A stretch of DNA of 26,119 bases from NCBI GenBank assembly GCA_036897485.1, contig JAYMTF010001123.1, positions 1 to 26,119 of the forward strand, in the 5' to 3' direction. Source of the stretch: Pelargonium nanum. Lineage: Eukaryota > Streptophyta > Magnoliopsida > Geraniales > Geraniaceae. A model generated the notes under the pieces. It saw only the letters and a list, made by a program, of their open reading frames with translations, had not been told where the DNA came from and made no database searches. Below, piece by piece: positions 11,680-23,462 of this stretch. A program made the position numbers and the translations under genes. Every line of letters starts with the position of its first letter. Position 1 is the stretch's first letter.

Positions 11680-13900
11680 AAAACGATTACTAATCTTTGT
11701 GACTCTTTAGTTAATTAATTTAAATTCGAAGGTGCTTAAAAAAAAAACATATTCAAAGGAATCAATGCCCAAGAAGATTCTTAAACTATTTTATTTTATT
11801 TTACATTATAGTTGAAATTTTTATTTAAAAACCAGCGTGTTTGATCATCATTGGACCAATGGCTTATTGCTTTAAATTGTTTTTTATTATTAATTGTCAT
11901 TTATTATAAAAATATTTGACTTTGAGTAGCTATCAATATCTCAATAAATTCATTTTAAATCTTTAAGCCTACTAGATGTTATGAGATGGTGTGCTAAAAT
12001 AAACTTCATGTTTTTTTTTTTGAAAAAAAAAAAACAATATACAAAAGAAAATGTTTCACTTAATCCCCTAACCATATTGGTTATAAATTAGTAACCAAAT
12101 TAATATTATGCTCTCTCTCTTGTGTCAATAGGTACAGCCAGCAACTAACAAACTAACACCGACAAATTCAATAATAAATTGAGAAAAATGTGTTAATATT
12201 CATTAAATTAAAAGATATGATTGTGGGTCCATATTTAATGAGAGAACATACCCATTGGATACATTTGGCTTTTTTCCTTTGATTTAATTGAGTTCTATTG
12301 TAATGTGCACCATTTTCTTCTCAAAGCATTCGAAATGAAAATGACAACATAAAATCATAAATAGCATCATTTGCTTATATTACATCACACCTAGTAAAGA
12401 GTTGGCAATTTAAGTTCGAGTTGGAAAAATATGAATAAGTTGAAAGGATTACGGCTTTGGATTGTGGGTTCTAAATTACAAGTAAGGTAAGTTTTCGATT
12501 TTTGCTGTAAATTTGCGTGGGTTCATGCAGGATTTATACGATTTGACTTGCAACTTAGCCACGATAAATTGGACCTGAACATCAATCATATCTATTTTAT
12601 ATGATTTGAATTTACAAAAAATATAGATAAGTTCTTAAGTGCTCAAAAACTCAAATTCAAATTTCCAACACTATTGATGTGAAATCACCTCCTTGTATGA
12701 GCATAAACGGTTTGATGATGTCGTTCACCGATTTTCATAAATTTAGATGCACGATTCACTTAGTTTGCTCTCAAATTTTGGCTTTTCTCAATTGGTACTT
12801 GAAATGTATCCTACAAAAGAATAACACACAGTAAGTGAATCAGATTCATCAAATTGCAATGCACAAGTGTAAGAGTGTGTTTGTACCTCGTCCTCTATGG
12901 AATATTTAAGGGAGTAGTTTATACTCATGATTGATGGATAATATTTAAAAAATAAATACGTTGAATCTGGACATGTACGATTATTTTGACCAAGTCGTGG
13001 GTCGTTTGGTGGACGTTAACTGAATCATGTGATCATGGGGCGGGTTGATGTCTCATGCATCAACTTGAACGAATTTAATCTAAAATAGATCAATTAAACA
13101 AAATGACCATGCTCTGGATTGCACAAGACCGTGTGCTCACACAAATCAACGCATTACGATTTTGATTTTTCACATTTTCGAATAATTTTATTTTCATTCT
13201 TATTCTCAATCCTACAATTGATGTAATGATATTTTAGTTGTCAACTATACTTTTTTAGTGTACCATCAATATTGTAGGTTGAAAATTAATGGCAAAAAGT
13301 AAATGCCATATCTAGAAAGATGACCACAAATCTAAAATGTAATGTGTAACAACAATTTAGGCAATTTTCACATTTTTAATGTTGTCAAGTGTCAAACCTT
13401 GAACCTTTGTCCTTGGAATCTCTCCCAAAGGAGCTAACCTCTTTCATTGTGAGATCCAATATTATGGGACCAAATAATGTAAATTTTGGAAATTTTCAAA
13501 AAGTAGTAAATTTTAATGCAACTACATAATCTATTTATATCACTTTGCATTGAGAATCAAATTTGCTTGTTAAAAAAAAAAACAATTTTCCTATTTCAAT
13601 TAATAAATTGGTTAAACTTATAACGGATCCTTAATTGCTTATTTTTGCACATTTCAAAAAAAAAATTGCTTATTTTTGCACAAGAAAAATATTTTTAAGA
13701 CATCATTATCCAAACTATGAATTAATTAATAGCTCATTAATGAACTAATTATTCTATTTTTTTCATGAACAACTGAATTGTAACCACAAATATTTTCCAT
13801 TTTCACAAAAAACACAACCTCACACGTAAACCCATTTATGTAATTTTTCAAGTCCACGAGGGCAAAAAGATCATTTCACTCTCAATTTATATCCAATCAA
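11680..13900. other. AT-rich spacer between IPK and WRKY, with W-box cores
   Basis: No coding exon is supported here. TTGACT/TTGACC, the core bound by WRKY factors, occurs at 11916-11921, 12543-12548 and 12986-12991, and minus-strand cores (GTCAA) lie near 13240 and 13385-13397. An 11-T run faces a 12-A run at about 12011-12034 and could form a hairpin. ATTGCTTATTTTTGCACA is repeated near 13633 and 13664. A TATA-like AATATAAAA lies near 13905, in front of the WRKY leader. Confidence 0.5.
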
Positions 13901-14078
13901 ATTGAATATAAAAAAAAGACAAATATTTTATTACGAAAAACAAAATAAAATAGAGGAGAGCTTTTTCGTATCTGCGGCGTGGACTTTTGGCTTAATTTCC
14001 AGATCCGCCAAAGCCAAAAAGCAGAGTACCAAAAGAGAAGCAGAGAGCTTCGATTGTAAAGGTGTCAACTTCACATCA

Positions 14079-17000
14079 ATGGCCGACAACGAACCGCCGC
14101 CGGCAAAAGGGTCGGCTCCTCCGCGTCCCACGATCAGCCTGCCGCCTCGCTCGTCCATGGAGGCCATGTTCAACGGCGGTGGTGGCACTGGGTTCAGTCC
14201 CGGACCCATGACTCTGGTCTCTAGCTTCTTCGCCGACTCCGACGACTGCAAGTCCTTCTCGCAGCTCCTCGCCGGAGCCATGGCCTCCCCCGCCGCAGCT
14301 CCCGCCTACAAGCCCGTCTTCCCCGCAGATGACTCCGGCGGAGGAGGCGGTGACGGGGAGTTCCGGTTCAAGCAGAATCGGCCGGCGGGTTTGGTGGTTT
14401 CTCAGCAGCCGATGTTCATGGTCCCGCCGGGGATGAGTCCGGCGAGCTTGCTCGATTCGCCGGGATTTTTCTCACCTGGTCAGGTATGGGAATTGAACAG
14501 TCCTCTAATTCTGGTTGGTTTAGTTTAGTGGGTTTTTGTAATTTTTTTTTTAAAATGAAATAGTTCTTGTTCCTCTGTTTGGTTTCCAAGAAAAAAAAAA
14601 CAGCTAAATTTGGAATCTTTACACTTCAATGATGTCATTTGATTGGTTTTGATTTCTTTTGTTAGAGTTGGGAGTGAAAGGCAATTATATTATTGGGTTC
14701 TATAAAAGCAACTGTGGAGTGTAGAAGAAAGTTAGCTGTAATTACTTGTAAGAATCAGGAACTGTGAATTGCTCCCAATATATTTTTGAACTACACATGG
14801 TTGTGTTTGAGAGGTTTAATGAAGAAACCATTGGACTTCACTTGCAAGAGATTATGTATATATATCAGTTACAGGAAACTTTTGTTTTCTCATTGTTTTA
14901 GGAGCTAGGATTAGTTTGGGAAAAGGATTGTTGTTGTCTTGATTTAGGACTAGTGATGTGTTTAGTTTGGAAGCTGGATTAGTAAGCAGTAAATATGTCA
15001 TTTTCTAATTCCTAATCACTTCAGGACTTGTATGATCTTAGGTAGCGAAGTAGCATTTGGATTGTTTTTTTATTTATTTATATTTTGTCTTTTTATAATA
15101 TAAATCAACAATGAGAATGGGAATGAGGTTCTCATTCCAAACCATTTTCATCACCAAAAAGTCATAATACAAACGTGATGAATTGGTATCTCATTTCCAT
15201 TCCGATTCTTGATTCCTATTCCCGAATAAAAATCGGAATGGTAATGCACTTAAGGACTTGTACGATATTAGATAGCGACTTAGCGTTTGTATTTTTTTAT
15301 TTTTTTTGGGAATGCGGTTCTCATTCCTAAGCCATTGCCATTACCAAAAAGTCACAATACAGACATGATGAATTGGAATCTCATTGCCATTCCGATTCTT
15401 GATTATTCCTATTTCTGGACAAAAATTCTAAATCAAGCAAAATGGGAAGATGTATGCTACTAGAGTTAGCCGGTTATGCAATTTTCGACTTGCAAGGATG
15501 TCATTTGGGTCAATAGTCCAGACCATATGACTCGACAATGTGGTGGAACAGGGCTTTTTGGTCCATCTAGAGGCGTTTCGTTTTCTTTTCTTTTCCCTTA
15601 CTTTGTTGTGTGAGAATTTATGTTTGTGAATAGGTCCTTTGTTAAAAATTGAGAATGTTGTGCCATTAGCTTTTGAATGCTAACTAAAGACAAGATTTTC
15701 CTCGTAACTAATATGCTCTCTGTATTATAAGGTGTAGGGAGTGCATACCGGTTGAATGAATATTTAAGAACTGATGATGGATACTGGATAGAACTATGGT
15801 TGAATGGGTCTGGTACTGCAATAATGCTGGGTGCTCTGTTGTGTTTTCTTCCTCGTCAACACTATTGTTTGTTTAATTTCTCAGCATTTCTATGTATGAA
15901 TCATGCAGGGAGCCTTTGGCATGACACACCAGCAGGCCCTAGCGCAGGTCACTGCACAAGCTGCGCATGTGCAGTCCCAGATGCATACACAGTCTGAATA
16001 TTCAACTCAACCTGCAATATCATCGACACAACCCCCATCTTTTGATTCATCTGCAGAACGGCAGATGCCATCATTGATGCCCGACTCTAGAGCTACCGTG
16101 AAGGAATCATCAGACAGGTCGCAGCCTTCTGTATATGCTGCAGATAAGCCTGCGGATGATGGCTTCAACTGGCGCAAATATGGACAGAAGCAAGTGAAGG
16201 GCAGTGAGTTTCCTCGAAGTTATTACAAATGCACGCATCCAACTTGTCCTGTGAAGAAGAAGGTTGAACGATCCCATGATGGCCAAGTAACTGAAATCAT
16301 CTACAAGGGCCAACACAACCATCAACGCCCTCAATCTAATAAACGTGGAAAAGATACGGCAAGCACACATGGAAATTCAAGTAATCAAGGAAATCATGAA
16401 TTAGCTGGTGGAAACGTAAATTCCGTCTCTAAAAAGGATCAAGAATCTAGTCATGCCACACATGAGAATCTATCTGTAACAAGTGATAGTGAGGAAGTGG
16501 GTGATGCTGAAACTGGTGCAAATGAAAAAGATGAAGATGAACCTGACCCCAAGAGACGGTAAATAATATACAGAGTTGATATAGACATATCAGTAATTAC
16601 TTTTCTGTTAATCAAGGGTTTAACATGTCGTGTTTCTTACAAAATATTTCTCGTGTGTGCAGAAATACAGAAATCAGGGTTACAGAACCAGCTTCTTCCC
16701 ATAGGACTGTCACTGAACCAAGAATCATTGTACAAACAACTAGCGAAGTTGATCTATTGGATGATGGCTATAGGTGGCGAAAGTATGGCCAGAAAGTAGT
16801 CAAAGGCAATCCTTACCCGAGGTGTGAATGCTTTTCCCTAGTCTGTCATAGTATGTCAATAGCTGACCTCAAGCATTGTAGTCTCTTGGAGAAGTCTGGT
16901 TTTGGTGATTGTTCGATGACAGTAAATTGATTTCCTGCATTACACAATTGGATTTGATGCTATAAAAATGTTGACTCATGCATTTTCCAGTGTGATGAAG

Positions 17001-17887
17001 CCTAAAAAAGAAGAAAAAAATAAGAGATCTGTATTGAAGTATAATTTATTGTGCAACACATTTTAATATGCCGTAAGAGACGAGATAAACCCCATAGATG
17101 TGTTGATTGATTATAGGCTAATAGCACGATACTCACAGATGCATTGATTGATTATAGGCTTATAGCACGATGCTCACACGTGCACATGTCATCTTGTAAC
17201 AGAGCACTCTTAAGTATAATTTCTTGTACTCAACGTCACTGATTCATATGAATTTTAATCACATTTGTTAAATAAGGATTTGAAAAAGGAGTCATTATGT
17301 TCAAAGATATAGTAGCACTAAAGTCCTCCTATGACCCCTGTAAGAAGCTGTTACACTCTTGATAGTTCCATTAACTGCACTCAAAGGCAAATAATTTTTA
17401 CATTAGCTTACCGTATAAAACCCCGAAGATATGGATGTTAATTTTCGTATGTTATGGTAGCAGTTCTCTTTTTGTCAAACATCAACCAAGCCATTTCCCT
17501 TACAATGTTTGAGGGTAGTTGTTTTTGGGGTTGTGAATAGTGATCTCTCTCTCTCTCTCCATGTATTTGTGGAATCCTAATACACACTTTTTTCTGTTTT
17601 ACAGGAGTTACTATAAATGCACAACCCAAGGGTGCAATGTTCGGAAGCACGTGGAGAGGGCTTCAACGGATCCTAAAGCTGTCATAACCACATACGAGGG
17701 CAAACATAACCACAACATCCCTGCTGCTAAAACCAGCAGCCACAACTTAGCCAACAGCAACGCTTCAAATCCAAAATCACATAATGCAGTAACTGAGAAA
17801 CATGCTTTGATTAGCAAGAAAAACATGGCAAATAGTGACCAACAGCCAGTAGCGCGTTTACGACTGAAAGAAGAACAGATCACATAA
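14079..17887 (+). CDS. WRKY4: Group I WRKY transcription factor (WRKY3/WRKY4 type), complete, four exons
   Basis: Group I WRKY factors bind W-boxes in the nucleus; WRKY3 and WRKY4 act in pathogen and stress responses. Exons are 14079-14483, 15909-16558, 16663-16821 and 17605-17887, giving 498 residues. The N-terminal domain has WRKYGQK at 223-229 with zinc ligands C243, C248, H271 and H273. The C-terminal domain has WRKYGQK at 390-396 with C410, C415, H439 and H441. The N-terminal third carries the SP-rich MAPK-site region ([20 protein letters not shown]) and the [15 protein letters not shown] block that marks WRKY3/4. The C-terminus is [11 protein letters not shown]. The last intron splits the Arg codon before SYYKC, the conserved intron of this domain. 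An in-frame ATG at 13902 would add 59 residues, but it lies at the TATA-like region and has no family counterpart, so I chose 14079. Whether it is WRKY3 or WRKY4 is not settled. Confidence 0.96.
15024..15430. repeat. Two tandem copies of a ~230-bp unit in WRKY intron 1
   Basis: GGACTTGTATGAT..TTAG begins at 15024 and GGACTTGTACGAT..TTAG at 15254. Both continue through 'gttctcattcc', 'ccaaaaagtca', 'gatgaattgg' and 'ccattccgattcttgatt'. The second copy is shorter and ends near 15430. The 'gggaatg...ctcattcc' palindromic text resembles some plant MITEs, but I could not define ends or target duplications. Confidence 0.7.
17097..17178. repeat. Two tandem copies of a 41-bp unit in the last WRKY intron
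   Basis: GATG(T/C)(G/A)TTGATTGATTATAGGCT(A/T)ATAGCACGAT occurs at 17097 and again at 17138, each ending GCTCACA or ACTCACA. The copies differ at only a few positions. No effect on the flanking exons is expected. Confidence 0.85.
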
Positions 17888-18517
17888 TGTCTCAAGAGTT
17901 GTGAGCATGATAAGAAAAATGCTTCAAGATTTCTTGGAGACCTGAATATACGAAAGAAATTTAGATAGTAACTGTTGTGTGTATTCTTTTGTACATGGAA
18001 ATACAGAAATTGTATGGTTCTGCTGTTGTATTTTGTAATGTCATATGATGTTTATATGTTCATTATTTTACGTCATTTTTGTTGAACCTTTCCAAGTTTT
18101 CAAGTGATCAGATTCGGACGTTTTCAGAACTGATTTATATTTACAAATATCCAATTTTACAGGATAAATGTGATGGCTACAGGGCAAAATTGTGCCTTGA
18201 GCAATGGACAATACAAAATTTGTCTCTGAAAACAAATTCATCTCCTAAATTTCCCTCGTAGCATTTCACAAAATGATACAATAAATGACAGAAAAAAGAC
18301 AACTGATATAGACCATCCTATCACAGAATAAGCTTTCTACCAGCAATCTTTGTTCTAAAGAATGACATTTCTCCTAATCTCCTCCTCTCTCTTTCCCTTT
18401 CGCTGCCATTTTGACGGGTTCACGAGGACTGTGAACATATAAACAGAATATATACCAACTAACGTTCACTCTTAGCGGGAAGCGCGTTCCCTCAAAAAAG
18501 TCCTGATGCCATCCAAA
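17888..18517. other. Convergent 3' region of WRKY and DUF1336 genes
   Basis: The stop codons of the two genes face each other about 630 bp apart, so both 3'UTRs should lie here. I see no further gene or repeat. Confidence 0.5.
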
Positions 18518-21300
18518 TTAGTTTTCACCAAGAGAAACAAGCGTTGGGATTTGACCATGGTTTACCAGATCAATCTTGTTCAAGCGCAGGCAGCACAGGG
18601 CTTGCTCTGGCAAATCCTCTGGCTTTTGCGCCTGTTAACAATATCAGAAACCAAAAAGGCGTAAACTAGCGAGATCAGTAAACAAAACATTAACATGTTA
18701 GGTGGTACAACACTAGAGCAAGTGACAATAATAGGACCATACCTGGATGGTCAAGCCAAGGTTGATTGTTCCAGACTTCAAACGATCACGAAATGCTTCC
18801 AATCCTTTCCTGGATATGTAGCTGAATCGGTGAATATCCAAGTCAATCTCAAAGTAGTTTGGTCCCTGCAGAATAGAAGGATGGACATTATACGAAATGT
18901 GCAGAAGAACAATATGCGAACAAAAAAGAAAAAGAAAAGAGTGGATGTGAATGTGAATTTGAATGGAGTTACCTTAAAGAAATTGTGCTGAGGGCGAGAA
19001 AGCACAGGCTTGTCATTGTAGCTAGTAATGAGTTTCTTTTCGGTAGAGCTCAGATTGAGATCTTCGGGATTAACCAACCCTGCCATAATTTTGAGCCTTT
19101 CCCGGAAAGGAACAAGGGATTCCTTCGTATACGATCTGACTGCTTCCATTTCATCTTCGACAAACCTCTGCAGCAAAATCCAGTTAAAACATTACACGAG
19201 AAAATAGATTTTAATAACCAACGCCAGTGTTAAGCAATATTTCCAGAGAAGAATAGTGAATATATTTCCATGCATTTCTTGCTATGTCTTGTCATGTTGA
19301 AGCTCACTGATAAAAGGCTGTATTGGCATTAACATACCTTGATGCTTTCCTGGAAGTGAGAAGAGATCTCTGTGTCAAAATTTTCGGATAGCTTGAAATA
19401 TAACACAAGGCTAACGCCTTCACCGTCATACTCACTAGGAAACATGGCAGTGGGATAAGTAGGCAGCTGCCACAACAACACAGAAACAATATATAGTTCT
19501 CAGTATTGAATCAATTTATGCACAATGTAATGAGATTGCATCACAGTCTTATTACTTATCAGTACTAGCTTTTAACTCGGTATCTAAATATTATGTAACA
19601 ACCTGTATATTGACAATCAGGAGTCCAGGTACTTTATCGTGTGACCTCACAGAAGGAAGTTCAATATGTTGAGCAATGTGATTAATCTTTCGTGGGCATG
19701 CGAATAAGTCTACGCCAATCGGTACATAAGGGCTGCAATCTGGAGCAGGGGTCTTTAGTTTGTCTCTGCATATACATAACATCAATGGTTAGACAATACC
19801 AAGAAGACAAATACACTCGCTCACATCATATAGCAGATGATATCAACATGGTATAGATCAGAAAAAAAGAAACTTGATAGCTTACTTAAAATAAGTCTTG
19901 CCGCGGAGATTAAAAACTGAAGGTGAAACTGCAGACCAGCATCCTGAAATTGGTTTCTCTGATGTTGAACTTGGAACCAGAAGTCCTGCTCTGGGACGGT
20001 ATACGAATTTCTCAGATGAACCTGCTCATACAATAGTATCAAGTAAACATCGCCGTTAGCAAGAAGTACAACACTCATATAGTTAAAGTTCAGGTCAAGA
20101 ATCATGTTTCAACAAATGTTCAAAGTAAGATGTAAAACAAAGAAACATACTAGCTTGTGCTTGTGTATCTCATACTCAATTCTTCGGCTAAGTTAAAAAT
20201 AGCATATATAAGGCCTTCATTAAACTACATTTTATCTGAACTACGGTGTATACTTACAGATGGTTTCTTTCCCTTCAATGGATTTTCTCTTCAAAGAAAC
20301 TGTAATAACTGCAGATTTTCTTTTTTGTGATGAAGGGCTCAGCAAAGGTTGATTCTTGTCATTGAAACTGACTGTGGGATGCAACTGAGGTAAGCGAGCT
20401 TTGAGAGCTTTCTCGCTAGAATCAGGTAGGCTTTCTTTCGGACTGTTAATATTTCCGTTAGGATCATCCTGCAATTCTTTCTTCTTGATCGGAACCTCGT
20501 CGGGCGTCCCATTTCCATCTAGTTTCATGTAGCTTTCATAAAACCCTTCATACTTGGATCCACTATCTACAATGCACGATGCAGTTTCGTATTGAAGAAC
20601 CTGAGGATTGCACAGGGAAAGCCTTCCATCTTGCAGAACCTGAGGATTACACAGGGAAAGCCTTCCATCTTGCAAAACCTGAGGATTACACAGGGAAAGC
20701 CTTCCATCTTGCAGAACCTGAGGATTACACAAGGAAAGCCTTCCATCTTGCATGACAAAAAAAACGAGAATTAGAATAATCCGCGCGACAGTCACTAGTT
20801 ATTGTCTAAAGAAGAAACATTCATTACCTCCTCCATACACGCTAGAGAATTCGTCCTCTGAATCAGATTCAAGAATACTAACAGAATCAAACCATGCTTC
20901 CTCGGTGCAAATTCCTGCAAAATAGTTAATTTCATTGTTAGGAGATTGTTCAAAGAAGGTAACCATTATTCACATTTATTAGAGCCAAGGAGGAGGTACC
21001 CTTTGCATCAATTTGACTGTGGTTCCATTGCATTTGGGTGAGATGATAGTTCTTATTTGTAACCTCGGATCTTTTGCAGGTGGTTGCAGAAGCATTCTCA
21101 AAGTCGAGATGGACATATTCACTAACAGCCACACAATTTTCGGCATCACCCTTACCTTGCATGGGTTCAGGAAGGGGGCCGGAAATCTTTCTACGACTTT
21201 TGCCAAATCTGCGGAAGGATTTCCGGGAAATTATTCTCCTTGATTTGGAGAAAGAGCGTCCCGGAATGTTCCCATTTGGTTTTGAAACACAACCACCCAT
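18518..21300 (-). CDS. DUF1336 (EDR2 C-terminal domain) protein with N-myristoylation signal, complete, nine exons
   Basis: The family's biochemical role is not established; EDR2 itself is a lipid-linked negative regulator of defence, but this protein lacks EDR2's PH and START parts. Minus-strand exons: 21300-21000, 20914-20828, 20746-20258, 20021-19886, 19765-19603, 19466-19338, 19167-18973, 18865-18743 and 18631-18518, in phase, 578 residues. The N-terminus MGGCVSKP has Gly2 for myristoylation and Cys4 for possible palmitoylation, followed by a Ser/Arg/Lys-rich stretch, so membrane anchoring is likely. [20 protein letters not shown] (near 104-123) is a usual family block. The DUF1336 domain runs from about [15 protein letters not shown] (319) to the end, with [36 protein letters not shown] and [20 protein letters not shown]. 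Oddity: exon 3 starts with four 13-residue repeats [13 protein letters not shown] (130-181). Closest recalled relatives are Arabidopsis At1g13970 and CW14 (At1g59650). Confidence 0.93.
20592..20747 (-). repeat. Four in-frame 39-bp tandem repeats at the start of DUF1336 exon 3
   Basis: Units lie at 20592-20630, 20631-20669, 20670-20708 and 20709-20747 and differ by only a few bases. On the coding strand each encodes [13 protein letters not shown] and begins at GCAAG|ATGG, the same context as the splice acceptor used at the exon border. Near-identity points to recent expansion. The bordering intron is only 81 bp (20747-20827). Confidence 0.95.
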
Positions 21301-21308
21301 TTTGATGA

Positions 21309-22941
21309 CTGAGTCTTACAAATTCCACATACAACAACTTAATACAAGAGCGGAGACAGCGGCTATAAACTCCAGAGATGATAGAGAACCTGCCATGCAT
21401 TCCAGAAAATATAAGAAAACAATACATAAAAATTACTTCAAAAGGGAACAAAACTCAGGCAAATTGTAATTCAGATCGATCTTCCTCATGCCAACTTCTC
21501 TACAATCAACAAGTTTTCAAAATTTAACTAACTGATCCATCTAATTTTTTCAGCCAGAAAATAACACAGGCACATATGCTCATAATAGTTAATACAAACT
21601 ATAGATCGTCTCTAGCTACTCCTACAGTTATAGCTTCACAAAAAATGTAGTGAATATCGGAAACAAGACAAGAAATGCAGCCACATAGCTACAGTCAAAG
21701 GACATGGGTTGGTTAAACTCAGGCCGTGGTCCTGGAATAGCAAGATATTTGCTTGCTCTTTATTATCTAGCTGGGCAATTCAAAAAAATTATAATTATTT
21801 TCCAATCAAAGAACTCAGCTTACATGGACCGGAGGAAAACTTTGCCTCTCAGGAGGTGTCTCCACAGAACCCTATTTTGAACACAAGAATCTAAAACAGA
21901 AACAATCCAACTCTAACTGATATATGATCTGATTATCATGTGGATGGCGTGACACGAACAATTCGATTCTGAAAAGGAAATTTGAAGACAAGAACACGCA
22001 ACCAGAGACAGATGCAAGTTTCTGTTGCAGCAACTACTTAAATATCAAAAACTACAAGACAACTAACTCCAAAACATCAAACAATTTAAAGCACAATTGA
22101 GACTCAAACACAATACTATAAGTCTATAACCAACCTACCTAATCAAATGATGGGGGAAATGGACAGATTCATCGGGTTCTCAAAAAGAGAAGAAGAAAAA
22201 CTCCAAATTTTGAGTCTAAATCATCCTGAGTGTCATGTCGATTAAATTAACATACAAGATAGCCAAAATGTAGGCAACACATTGGAAAGTATGTGAGAAA
22301 GAGACTGCTATGAGTGCCCAATCAATTCAAATAAGCCAAATGACAAATTAACAAATACATTAAAAAATTTGAGAATCAACGTAACAATAAAGTTCAATAA
22401 ACAAATGAGCAGAAACCAGTCGTTTTCAAGGAGTACATAAGCAAGTAGTTGTGAATACTAAATGCTTCATTTCAGTGCAAGTCGTGTGCGAATCAAAATC
22501 AAAGAAAATAAATATACACACAGACAACAACACAATGATCAACCAACAAAAACACTAAGTGCCCATCTGGTTCCAATTAACATCTCACCAAAAACAACCA
22601 GAAATAAAATCAATAATAAATCAAACAATGATCAACCAACCAAAACACTAAATGCCCATTTGAGACCAATTAACATCTCACCAAATATGACCATATACAA
22701 TGACCAAAATCAATACACAAACTATGATCCACCAACAAAAACACAAAATGCCCATTTGAGTCCAATCAAAATCTCACCAAAAATGGCCATAAATTGTTGT
22801 AAAAATATCAACAAATAATTATAAAAAAGAAACACAAAATGCCCATTTGGGTCCTATCAAAATCTCACCAAAATGACCATAACGCAACATAGAAACAAAC
22901 CCATATGGAAAAAAGTAATGTGTCTCGAAAACAAGACAGAC
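21309..22941 (-). other. Probable 5'UTR intron of the DUF1336 gene
   Basis: On the minus strand CTCTCAG|GTCTGTC gives a donor at 22941, and GACTCAG|TCATCAAA gives an acceptor that leaves an 8-base leader before the ATG at 21300. The region between has no supported exon and holds a tandem array. The upstream leader exon would run from about 23125 to 22942 and is CT-rich. The splice sites are chosen by eye; other acceptors are possible. Confidence 0.5.
22540..22890. repeat. Four tandem copies of a ~93-bp unit
   Basis: GCCCAT(C/T)TG recurs at 22561, 22654, 22750 and 22841 (spacing 91-96 bp). Each copy is preceded by 'aaaacac(t/a)aa(g/a)t' and followed by 'ccaat(t/c)aacatctcacc' or a close variant, then 'atgaccata' in most copies. 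The copies differ moderately. The array lies near the 5' side of the probable DUF1336 5'UTR intron. Confidence 0.85.
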
Positions 22942-23153
22942 CTGAGAGAGAGAGGCAAGAACTAGAAGGGGTCAATTCCAGGCAAAAACGACACCGTATA
23001 AAACAGCGGCGGAATTCGGAATTGCCCCTCCCCTGAAACCGCCGCCGAGGAAGAACCACCGACGGAGGAAGAGAATGAATCCGACAAGGTCTGTGATTTG
23101 GAGAGGTAGGAGACGAAAATGTGCAGAGAAAAAATATCTAAGTGTCAGGACCG

Positions 23154-23160
23154 TTATATA
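23154..23160 (-). promoter_or_regulatory. Probable TATA box of the DUF1336 gene
   Basis: The minus strand reads CCGTATATAACGG. It lies about 30 bp upstream of the start of a CT-rich leader and about 200 bp upstream of the proposed leader-intron donor. Its position in front of the leader supports it; no other evidence is available. Confidence 0.5.
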
Positions 23161-23462
23161 CGGATCCTAATTTTGTCTGTTCAAGTCTCAATCGCTCCTT
23201 TTACGAGTCTCGTCGATTTTTGCTGCTTATTTTACAAAAATTAAAATTTGTGTTTAATTTAGCTTTCATTTGCCAGAATTTTGCGGGAATACGGTGGACA
23301 TGACTGTCACACAGTTAATTTTGGACAACTAACTCTCACACGTGTCTCATAATATTAATAATTTTTTTAGGTTAAATAGTTTTGTCCGGACTGACGCATT
23401 CTTTTTAGCATCTTATTAGACTTTTGCATTGTTTGAGTCTATGTAAACTGTTATTTTTATTA

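Noticed and set aside
13902..14078. In-frame upstream ATG that would lengthen the WRKY protein by 59 residues
   Set aside because: It overlaps a TATA-like region and has low-complexity, AT-driven residues. WRKY3/4 proteins begin near the ATG at 14079.
22462..22818. Plus-strand frame of 118 codons
   Set aside because: It is translation of the ~93-bp tandem array in a probable leader intron and has a low-complexity Asn/Lys/Thr composition.
22540..22890. Possible CRISPR-like array
   Set aside because: The repeats are long, diverged and directly tandem without unique spacers, and the genome is that of a plant.
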